Below, piece after piece: positions 48,141-57,838 of a DNA stretch of 64,000 nucleotides (positions are counted from its first letter, which is position 1; every line of letters starts with the position of its first letter). The stretch spans positions 29,516,765 to 29,580,764 of the forward strand of contig CM048840.1 of NCBI GenBank assembly GCA_026545765.1, in the 5' to 3' direction. The DNA comes from Plantago major (taxonomy: Eukaryota > Streptophyta > Magnoliopsida > Lamiales > Plantaginaceae). The notes below the pieces were generated by a model, which was given only the letters and a program-made list of their open reading frames with translations, did not search any database and was not told the origin of the DNA. The translations under genes and the position numbers were made by a program.

Positions 48141-49819
48141 TGTTGGTCCAGATAACGGCAAAGTAAAAGACTAGAGGGGGTGAATAGTCTTTTAAAACTT
48201 TTGTCGATAACAAATATTTCTCAGATATCTGAATAGATATCTGATACTTAGAATCGAAAGTCGGAAGACTTAATAAAGATAAGCGAAAAATTAATAAGTG
48301 TATGTGTGTCTTGAAGTATAAATACGTAAACGTAAATGACACCAGAAGTATAGTGGTATCTGGAGGTGGCGTAATCCTCCAACTAATCCACTTCGGTCTA
48401 TCAGAGACCTAGAATTCACTAGAACAGATAATTGAGATTTCCTTACAATAATCCTATTCTAAGATTCTTAAACAATTGGTTTCCCAACCAAATGTTCCCC
48501 CTGAGTTGTTCCCCGGCTTTCCACCAAGTACTTCTGTACGTAAACCTTTGAGTTGTTCCCTAGCTTCCCAAGCTAAGTACTTCCTATACTCAATAACCTT
48601 GGAGTTATTCCTCAGTTTCCCAAATCAAGTACTTCCTATACTCCGGTAACCTTGGAGTTATTCCCTGATTTTTCAAACTAAGTACTTCTGCATCTCCCAT
48701 TATGGTGTTGGTTTTGTTTGAGTTGTCAGATGAGCGTCTTAATAACTTTTCAGTTAATCAGATAGCTCTGTGAACTAAGTTACTTAATACACTTTACAGC
48801 GTATGGTATCTTGTTCGATTTTACTGACCCAAGTCTTATGATATCTGTTCAAGAGAACGAATCTCAGATAGTTGATCTTTTGATTCAACTCCTTCACAAA
48901 TAGCTTTGCTTGTTTAGGATCAAGACACTTAGAACTTCAGTGTTTACTCAAGATCAAAAGCTTTAGTCGCAACAGAAAGCTTTGATAATAAGTAAGTTGC
49001 TTTGAGAGAGTAAGATAATCAGATATCGTATGCAGTTCAAGGTTTTGTGTTCTGAGTTGTGTGTGTCTCTCAAGCTGTCTAAGTGTTGATATTTATAGAT
49101 GAATTTGAGTGCCGTTTGAATAGTATCCGTTAGGCTCAAATTCAAACTATCGATATCTGTGTATACTGTAGCAGGTTTTGTCTTCTTCTCAGAAGCTGCC
49201 GTTGCTTTTATTCAGACATCTCTGTCCGTGCATTAAATGCATTGTACTATACTATTTGTCCTGTAGTGTCAACGGAACTATGCTTTGTATCAGAGACTAG
49301 TGTTATCTGATTCTTTTGCGTCCTTATCTTCATTCTTCAGATACCACTTGTATTTATTGAAACAACTTTGTTTGCAATATATATTTCTCTTTCAGAAACG
49401 TGGTTAACGCTCAAGGTATCTGAGAATAGATATCTGTGGACACTTTTCTTGTTTTCAGATATGTATCTTATTTCTCAGATATCTCTTGTGACACAGTTTG
49501 TTTGAAACTGTTCGTGTCTACAAGATATCTGGCTAAGATATCTAAACAACAGATTCAGTAATCTTGTGCAGTTTTCTTCAAGTCTTCAATTGTTGTTTAC
49601 GCTTGGATGTCTTCTTCTTGGTCTTCTCTTCATAAAATAAAAATTACATTTCGAGACCTAACATCCTATACAAGATTAGCTAGACTATCATACTTAGTGG
49701 GTTTCCTCTTTTACAATGTTCAAGTGAACCAAGAGTACTAATCACCTTTCTGAGACTAAGATAAGTCATCATGTTGCTGAACAAAATCTAAACAGATATT
49801 CTTAACAAAATATCTAACA
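48141..49819 (-). repeat. 5' LTR of the SIRE-type element
   Basis: Direct repeat of 33727-35430, 1679 bp, with small indels between the two. It carries the same TATA box and GATATC-rich blocks. Confidence 0.92.
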
Positions 49820-49824
49820 AAGAG

Positions 49825-50430
49825 TTCTTTCTTCTGGGCAAGAACAAGTTTGGTTGAGTTTCTTGATCACTTAAAGTAAATGAAATATTGTTAATTATCG
49901 GTAAGAGATCATTGTCTTGTCAAAATCACACTCAAACAACAACCAAACATGCGTGTTAAGGAAGAAGGGAGGAACTATTTAGCTTGGGAAACTAAGGAAT
50001 ATCTCTTGGAGGAATTGGAGTACTTTGTTTGGGAAGTCAAAGAAAAAGTTCAAGATTTACTAAATTGGGAACTTAAGGTAAAGGAATTTTGCTAAGGATA
50101 GGATTTTGTAAAGAGACTCAATATTTTATCTTGGTGAATTCAATTTCTAAGAAAGGGCGAAGAGTATTAGTTGAAGGATTGCGCCACCTTCAGATACCAC
50201 AATAAACTTGTGTATTTACTTTCAGCCACTTATTTATCTAATTGTTAAAGTGCATTGCTCACGGAGAACACACATACAACACTTAACAGTAAAAGACTTC
50301 CGCGATGTGAAAGATAAGTACCACCCCTTGTACCTGCTAAGATATTTATCTTAGTCTCATGAAAAGTTTTTTAAGTCTATTAACCCCCCCCCCCAACCAG
50401 ACTTAAACCTTATTTTCTAATGGACCAACA
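49825..50430 (+). repeat. Old SIRE-like LTR, right piece (fossil)
   Basis: This is the divergent reverse complement of the R/U5 part of the neighbouring element's LTR. Shared landmarks are TAGCTTGGGAAACTAAGG, GCGCCACCTTCAGATACCAC, an AAGTTTTTTAAGTCTATTAACCCCCC stretch and the terminal TGGACCAACA at 50421-50430. No internal sequence follows, so it is either a solo LTR or cut off. Together with 33530-33726 it marks the older insertion that the 16-kb element entered. Confidence 0.75.
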
Positions 50431-50610
50431 CATACATACATATGTTTTGCAACAATATAATAAGAGTCAATGTTGTGCACAAATGGTACATAACGTAAAA
50501 CACCTCTTGAACTCATTGCAGTCTGTCTCCTCGCCTCTTTTTTTTTTTTTTTCCTAGAAAGGAGGCATTTTGTAAATGGACAAGACATCGATCATTTTGA
50601 AGATGATTAT
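50431..50610. other. Short spacer, no gene
   Basis: AT-rich sequence with a poly-T run near 50535-50552. No feature is recognised. Confidence 0.4.
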
Positions 50611-50770
50611 TGTTAGTACATTGTATTAAGGAACCTTCTAGTTAATTATGCTTATTATAGTAAATATTGTAATTTATCTCATGCCCTAATTATGAGATCC
50701 TGTGTTGTATTTATATACACATTATGAATGAGAAAATACACACATCTTCCACAGAACTTCACTCTTCTAT
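50611..50770 (+). repeat. 5' LTR of the outer copia element
   Basis: About 160 bp from TGTTAGTAC to the base before the tRNA-Met-type primer site at 50772. It contains a TATTTATATACA promoter-like stretch near 50708-50719. The right limit is set by the primer site; no second LTR is available to confirm it. Confidence 0.65.
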
Positions 50771-50868
50771 ATGGTATCAAAGTCAGGAATAAGACTCTTA
50801 CGAGCTCCTCCTTTTCTTTTCCCGCTAACCCTAAACTTCACCGCCGTTCTACATCTCCGTCCCATAAC

Positions 50869-51761
50869 CATGTCAACTGAGTCAAATACATCGTCCTCTC
50901 CCGTCGCCGGTACTACACCTTCCCCACCTTTGGTTGCTATTGTTCCTATCACAGCAAAATCCCACCTCAATATCCCTCTATCCATCTCCACTTTTGTCTC
51001 GTGGAAATCTCATGTTACTGCCATTCTAAATGGCTAAAAACTGCTCCATCATGTTGACATCAAGAAAACTCCACCACCTAAAACAGCCCCAAAATTTGAT
51101 ACATGGTTTTCTCAAGACCAGTTCATACTTGGCGCTTTCCTAGGCTCTACCAAACTGGATGTCTCGCCACTAATCTCTTCTTGTCAAATTGCTGCTGAGG
51201 CTTGGGATGCTCTTACTCGCCTCTTTGCAAGCAAGTCCCGTGCACGTGTAATGAAAATTAAGAATGATCTATCTCGAGCATCTCTTGGCTCCCAATCTGC
51301 TAATGACTACCTCCGCTCCATGAAAGCTAAAGCCGATGAATTAGCACAGACCGATCGACCCCTGCATGATGATGATCTTACATTGTATATCATAAATGGC
51401 CTTGGTGAAAAATATCGGGATCTTGCAGTGCATATTCGTGCTCGTGACACCCCTATTTCTTTTAATAATCTTTTTGACAAAGTTATTGCACAGGAACAGT
51501 ATGTGAAGGAGATTGAGTCTCAAACTGCCTCTCTTGTTGCCACTGCAAATTTCACCCACTCTCAACAGTGCTCTCATGCCAGATACTCATACGACAAAGC
51601 TCCTCCATGTGCCCCAGACAATAACAGAACCAATAATCGCGGGCGTGGGGGCAATGCTAGTCGTGGAAGCAACTATCGGAATGGTGGCCACTATAATAAG
51701 AATTTCACTCGCAACAATCATAATCAAGGAGGGAAGCAGAATCGTCTACCCCCCAAGTGTC
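50869..51761 (+). pseudogene. Gag region of the outer copia element (fossil)
   Basis: UBN2-type gag: a leading LNIPLSISTFVSWKSHV segment, then SANDYLRSMKAKADELA, then IINGLGEKYRDLA, then an Asn/Gly/Arg-rich nucleic-acid-binding stretch. The element at 51767 lies inside the zinc-knuckle region. It is broken. Confidence 0.85.
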
Positions 51762-51766
51762 AAATG

Positions 51767-52465
51767 TGTTTTGGGTTGCGGTAGTGTATGAGGACAGAAA
51801 CGGAGTAGGTAAGGAATAGGATTAGACTGCTGAGCAAAGGCTGGGCCTTATTCCTTAAGACTGTATTTGCCCCGCTCTGGTGCTAACGGTTTACTTGACA
51901 AATAGTCTCCCAAGATAGAACAACAGTATTTGAATCAGAGTTCTAGCACTCGAACTTTGACTATGCGAACTAATACAATAAAGTTTTTTCTGGCTTTAGA
52001 GAGAGTAGTTTAAGAGAAGGAAGAAGAATGGATTTCTGTGTGTTGATATCGATTCTAGGGGGGCTATTTATAATATTGAAGAGTTGCAGTCTGAATAGAT
52101 GTATCCTTTCGCAGAAAGGTCCCTGCAGAAACAAAAATTCGAACAGACACATCTGTTGGAATTTTCGTTTCAGTTACATCCTTTGGCGAATGGTCAGACC
52201 AGTTCGCTCAAATTCAAACCGAACGGACACAACCGTTCGCTCAGACCAACCGAACTCGACCAATGGGCTGATTTCAGACTTAACCGATTATCTTATTGGG
52301 CTTAACCAAACACAATATGTTTCTGGCCCAAAAAGATAATAATCAACTCTAGACCGCGACCCGCGAACCCACGGACCCCGGACCCACGAGCCCAATGAGC
52401 CCACGGCCCACGTCCCACGACCCGAGACCCGGGCCCGGCTCCTGGCGGAGCCAGGCGGATGCGTG
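51767..52465 (-). repeat. Left LTR-type repeat of the inner copia element
   Basis: Starts TGTTTTGGGTTGCGG and runs parallel to 56811-57485 up to a GGCGG(A/G)TGCGTG junction. It contains a minus-strand TATA box (TATTATAAATAGCCCC near 52062-52077) and a GC-rich block at 52340-52465. Beyond the junction it differs from the right copy. Confidence 0.8.
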
Positions 52466-52982
52466 ATGCCTTGAACCAGTCGGATTTACTTGCCACCCGG
52501 TGGACGTGATGCCTTGAACCAGTCGGCGTTTTGTGTAAACCAAGACAATGATAACAACACAATAATTTTCCTTATTGCCTCGTTCCTTTTCTCAGTCCGT
52601 TAAAAGGCCTTGGACTGCTCGGATTCATAGGTGTTCTCGTTTGAAGCGGCCTCCCATACTTCACACCCAAATAGGTGATCTCGTTCTAAGAGCATTCCTG
52701 CCAATGCTCTGCTCGTAAGCTAAAGAGATTAAGAATCTTCTTCAGAGATCATTAAGAGTTTAGTGACTCATCCTCCGTCCGGTCTACAGGAGCACTTAAA
52801 TGTCTTTCACGGGAATGGCGCAAGTGGAGTTAGTAACTCCTAAGTGCTCTTACCTCGAAGTACAAAACTTCACGAGGCGCTTACTGGTCCTTTACAGTTT
52901 AGTTGTCCCATTGAATCAAATTCTTTGGATCTCCAGTCAATATGATTGGGTTGCCACCGTAAATTTCCTTATTTTGTGGGTC

Positions 52983-55900
52983 TTAAGCCCATTCCCCTAG
53001 ACAAGCAGTGTACTTGATCCCTCGGTAGCGCTTTGGTTAGCGGATCCGCAATGTTATCCTTTGATTTCACGTAATCAATAGTGATAACTCCCGTAGAGAT
53101 CAACTGCCTAATGGTTTTATGTCTTCAACGTATGTGTCTAGACTTACCATTATACATATTGTTTGCTGCCCTTCCTAATGCTGACATACTGTCACAGTGA
53201 ATTGTCACAGAAGGCACAGGCTTATCCCAACAAGGGACATCCTCTAAAAATTCTCGAAGCCATTCTGCTTCTTCTCCAGCTTTGTCCAAAGCTATAAATT
53301 CCGATTCCATTGTGGATCGGGCGATGCACGTTGTTTAGAGGACTTCCATGAAACAAAGACCGCCACCAATGGTAAATACGTAACCACTAGTGGACTTGGT
53401 GTTTGTACTATCAGATATCCAGTTTGCATCACTGTATCCTTCTAATACTGCCGGATATCTCCCATAGTGTAATCCATAATCTATTGTGGTCTTTAAGTAT
53501 CCCAATAGATGAAGTAGAGCTTTCCAGTGAGCTTTTCCCGGATTACGCGTAAATCTAGCCAACTTGTTGACTGCATGAGCAATATCAGGACGAGTGCGAT
53601 TCATCACGCATCAAACCGCCAATTATCTCGAGCATATTGCGTTTGGTTTTACAGATCACCTAAGTGTTTGTCCAAACACAAAGATTCGTACATTGGTGTA
53701 CTTGCACATTGACGGTCAAAGACCTCATATCTCTTTAACATCTCTTCAATGTAATGAGATTGTGAAAGCACCAAACCCTCGGGTGTTTTAGAGATTTTTA
53801 TCCCTAAGATTAAATCTACTACACCCAAGTCTTTCATATCGAAAAGTTGTTTCAACATTTGCTTTGTTTTCAGGATCAAATCCAGGCTACTTCCAGTAAT
53901 GAGCATGTCGTCTACATATAAGCATATCATGACAAAGGATTCAGCGTTCCCCTTCACATAGACACACTTATCACACTCATTTATAGAAAATCCCTTTGAT
54001 CGCAACGTGTTGTCAAACTTTTCGTGCCATTGTTTAGGAGCTTGCTTGAGTCCGTACAATGACTTGACAAGACGACAGACCTTCTTCTCTTGTCCTGGAA
54101 GCACATACCCTTCAGGTTGTTCCATATAAATTTCCTCGTCCAAATCTCCATTTAGGAAAGCAGTTTCAACATCCATTTGGTGTATCTCAAAACCACGCAG
54201 TGCAGCTATGGCTATGAATACTCTAATGGAAGTTATTCTAGACACAGGCGAGTATGTGTCAAAGTAATCAAGTCCCTCCTTTTGTCTATGGCCTTTGACT
54301 ACTAGACGAGCCTTGTATTTATCAATGGTTCCATCTGCTTTATACTTGCGTTTGAGTATCCACTTGCAACCCAATGGCTTATTTCCCGGAGGAAGGTCAA
54401 ACACTTCCCAAGTATGATTTTGCAGGATGGAGTCCATTTCACTTTCAATGGCCTCTTTCCAAAAGGGGGCTTCAGGAGTAGACATCGCCTCTTGGATAGT
54501 CCTAGGCTCATTTTCCACAAGGTATGTGAGAAAATCAGGACCAAAGTCTTTCTGAGTCATAACCCGCTTACTCCTCCTTGGTTCGACATCAGGAACCTCC
54601 ACGTTCTCTTGATGTGCGACTTCGGCTTCTGCGGAATTCTCTGGTGGTAAATCTTCTGTCTCTGTAGCATTCTCTAGAGGAGGTGATCCTATAGGTTCTG
54701 CAACATTTCAAGGTACACCTTCAATTAGACAGGGCCTCTTGGGTCAGGGACCCCCACAGGGACCCGCACAGGGTCCCCCACAGGGACCACCACAGGGCCC
54801 CCCACAAATTTTGGGGTAATCCAAAATCTAGTAATAGTGCATTCATCATCTCCTTTAGAGTACGATTTTTGCGTTCAGCAACACCATTAGATTGAGGAGA
54901 ATATGGAGCAGTGGTTTGATGAATAATGCCAAACTGTGAGCAATATTCTTCAAGTGGTCCTGCATATTCTCCACCTCTATCACTTCGAATTACTTTAATT
55001 CGAGTACTAAGTTGATTTTCAACTTCAGTTTTGTAATGTTTAAATACTTCTAAGGTTTCGTCCTTACTCCTTAGCAAATAAACATAATAATACATAGTGC
55101 AATCATCGATAAAAGTAACAAAGTACTTTTTCCCTCCTCTAGTTTGCACAAATTTTAAGTCACACAAATCACTGTGAATTAATTCTAGAGGAGACGTGGT
55201 TCTGTTCACTGAGTGAAATGGTGCCCTTGTTAGTTTTGCTTCCACACAAACCTCGCATTTACTTTGAGGATTGATTTCAAAGGATGGCAAATGATTCGTT
55301 TTAATTAACTTTCGAATCGCATTGTAGTTTGTATGTCCTAATCTATGGTGCCATAAATTAGAAGACTCAATCAAGTAAGTAGAATCATTGTTTTCATTGC
55401 TTGCAAAAGAGTGTACAACAGACATTACAGACATTTTGAAGAGCCCATCACACATGTAGCCCTTTCCTACAAACTGACCATTCTTCATCATTACAAACTG
55501 ACTGGAGTCGAAAGTCAACTTAAAACCTGCCCTAACAAGCAGAGGCCCGGACACCAAATTCTTGCGAATATCCGGAACGTGCATCACTGCTCAAGATGAG
55601 CTCCTTCCCGGAAGTCATCTTCAGAACCACCTTGCCAACTCCCTTCACCTCGGATGTAGCGTCGTTCCCCATGAACAGCTTCTTATCCTTCACCGGAGAG
55701 TAGGTGGAGAAAGCACCCCTGTCGGAACAAATGTGCCGAGTCGCACCCGTATCAATCCACCACTGTTTCGGATTCTCAACCAGGTTTGCCTCCAAGACCA
55801 CAGCAGCAAAGGAATTAACCAAATCCTCCACTATAGGGTCGTTCTTTGTTTCTGCAACATTGGCCTTCTCCTTCTTGAGTTGGTGACAGTCCGCCTTCAT

Positions 55901-56778
55901 ATGCCCTGGCTTTCCGCAATTGAAGCAGTTTCCCTTGATCCTCCTGGAAGGTCCTGGTTTCCCGGAATTCCCTTGAGACTTCACGTCCCCATCATGCGTC
56001 TTGCGTTTCTTGCTGGAGTTCCCCTTTGACTTTCCCTTGGAATCGATAAGGTGAGCCTTTGCTTCAACTTGCTGCTTCCCTTTGCCTAGAGCCTTGCGGT
56101 TGTCTTCCTGAATCTGAAGCTTGATGATCAACTCCTCAAGCCCCATTTCATTGGTCTTCAATTTGAGATAACTCATGAACTCGTTCCATGATGGCGGCAG
56201 TTTCTCAATCAGTGAAGCGACCAGAAATGACTCATTAGGCTTCATGCCCTCATGTTCCAAATCATGGAGAATCATTTGATACCCAGAACCTGACTCATCA
56301 CAGACTTCGAGTCACTCATTCTGAAGTTCAAAAATTTCCCCACAATGAACTTCTTCGCACCGGCATCCTATGCACAGTACTTCTTGTCCAGTTGCTCCCA
56401 CAACTCCTTTGTGGTACTGGCAGAGCTGAAAGCAGTGTAGAGAACATCTGAAAGACAGTTTAGAATGTAGTTCTTACACATGAAATCTGCATGGATCCAA
56501 GCATCATAGGATAGTTGTTTCCGCTTGTTGTCTTCTTCAGCGGCCTTCTTCTCCTCTGGAGACATGGCGGCCTGATCAATCTCCTGCAGAGTGGGTGGAG
56601 CAGGAGATTCAGCAGTAAGGTAACTTTCGAACCCAATGGTTGTCAAGTAGAACCTCATCTTTTGTTTCCACTGCTTGAAGTTCGTCCCCAGGAACTTCTC
56701 TGGTTTCTCCCCGTGGTTGGCAGGAGCAACATTGATGCGGGGAACAGGAACGTCAGCAGCAACTCCGTTGGCAGACAT
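52983..56778 (-). pseudogene. Gag-pol of the inner copia element (fossil)
   Basis: Gag begins MSANGVAADVPVP only 32 bp from the LTR. It has a GTNFKQWKQKMRFYL motif and a CCHC knuckle (CFNCGKPGHMKADC). Protease reads WWIDTGATRHIC, integrase LWHHRLGHTNYNAI and YSPQSNGVAERKNRT, and RT LYVDDMLITGS. RNase H is seen through MESEFIALDKA and the closing KDNIADPLTKALP. It is broken in several places. A GC-rich 12-bp tandem repeat lies in the integrase end (about 54747-54806). Confidence 0.85.
54747..54806. repeat. 12-bp GC-rich minisatellite in the inner copia element
   Basis: Five imperfect units of CCCACAGGGACC in tandem. Confidence 0.85.
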
Positions 56779-56790
56779 CTTCGATACACT

Positions 56791-56809
56791 GGCAAAATAC
56801 AGTCTTAAG
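56791..56809. other. Possible self-complementary primer site
   Basis: GGCAAAATACAGTCTTAAG, directly inside the 5' LTR, is the reverse complement (with one extra base) of CTTAAGACTGTATTTGCC within the LTR (56898-56915 and 51854-51871). Confidence 0.5.
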
Positions 56810-56810
56810 T

Positions 56811-57833
56811 TGTTGTGGGTTGCGGTAGTGTATGAGGACAGAAACAGAGTAGGTAAGGAATAGGATTAGACTGCTGAGCAAAGGCTGGGCCTTATTCCTT
56901 AAGACTGTATTTGCCCCGCTCTGGTGCTAACGGTTTACTTGACAAATAGTCTCCCAAGATAGAACAGCAGTATTTGAATCAGAGTTCTAGCACTCGAACT
57001 TTGACTCTGCGAACTAATACAATAAAGGTTTTTCTGGCTTTAGAGAGAGTAGTTTAAGAGAAGGAAGAAGAATGGATTTCTGTGTGTTGAAATCGATTCT
57101 AGGGGGGGCTATTTATAATATTGAAGAGTTGCTGTCTGAATAGTTTCGCAGAAAGGTCCCTGCAGAAACAAAATTCAATGCATACATCTGGAATTTTCAT
57201 TTCGCTACATCCTTTGGCGAATGGTCGGACAGTCATTAAATTCAAACCGAACGGACACAACCGTTCGCTTCGACCAACCGGACTCGACCGATGGGCTGGT
57301 TTCAGACTTAACCGATTATCTTATTGGGCTTAACCAAACACAATATGTTTCTGGCCCAAAAAGATAATAATCAACTCTAGACCGCGACCCGCGAACCCAC
57401 GGACCTCAAACCCACGAGCCCACAGCCCACGTCTCACGACCCGAGACCCGGGCCCGGCTCCTGGCGGAGCCAGGCGGGTGCGTGTGTAGGAGCATCTAGC
57501 TCCTCCCCCCTTCTAAAAGCATGGGTGCCCTAAGGGCCCAATCACTTAACCCAAGCCTTAGACTAATAAGTAGTTTCTTCTTCCTCAATTTTAGCCATGT
57601 GGGACTTCTCCCATTCCAACTCTTGGCATTCCATATTCAATGCATCAACCAACACACTTTGAGCTTCAATAACTCTTTCACCTTTCAATGAATTTTAGTA
57701 ATTCTTTCTCAAGTGTCATCTACTACCATAGTAGATTATACAAGTTTAATGAAACTTCATTTCAAACGTGTGGGGCCCCTTTGGTTGAGGTACAAAGTCA
57801 TGGACTAGCCTCATTAGTGCTAAAATTCTAACA
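56811..57833 (-). repeat. Right LTR-type region of the inner copia element
   Basis: Starts TGTTGTGGGTTGCGG. It matches the left repeat to about 57485, then continues for about 345 bp (beginning TGTAGGAGCATC) to ...TTCTAACA, next to the target duplication AAATG. Read on the minus strand it begins TGTTAG and ends AACA, as expected for an LTR. Confidence 0.7.
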
Positions 57834-57838
57834 AAATG

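Larger units (their letters stand above)
33727..49819 (-). mobile_element. SIRE/Maximus-type Ty1/copia retrotransposon, 16.1 kb (fossil)
   Basis: A minus-strand element with two LTRs of about 1.7 kb that begin TGTTAG and end CCAACA, and a perfect 5-bp target duplication AAGAG (33722-33726 and 49820-49824). The order is 5' LTR, primer site, gag, protease, integrase, reverse transcriptase, RNase H, a long extra 3' coding region of about 6 kb, polypurine tract, 3' LTR. The great length and extra 3' region fit the SIRE/Maximus lineage. It is structurally complete but broken, with roughly eight to ten interruptions in gag-pol. The LTRs remain very similar, so the insertion looks recent relative to its surroundings. 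It lies inside an older LTR of a related family. Confidence 0.9.
51767..57833 (-). mobile_element. Inner Ty1/copia retrotransposon in the outer element's gag (fossil)
   Basis: A minus-strand element with target duplication AAATG (51762-51766 and 57834-57838). LTR-type direct repeats lie at 51767-~52465 and 56811-~57485, and a further 345 bp on the right has no left counterpart. Minus-strand order: gag (about 55900-56778), protease (about 55532-55760), integrase (about 54721-55587), RT (about 53649-54602), RNase H (about 52983-53607). It is broken, with about five or six interruptions. No tRNA-type primer site follows the 5' LTR. The lineage is not certain (possibly Tork). Confidence 0.85.

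Noticed and set aside
51772-52560. Possible separate gene or promoter shared with 56815-57485
   Set aside because: The two stretches are the LTR-type repeats of one element, with a TATA box of LTR type and a target duplication outside them.
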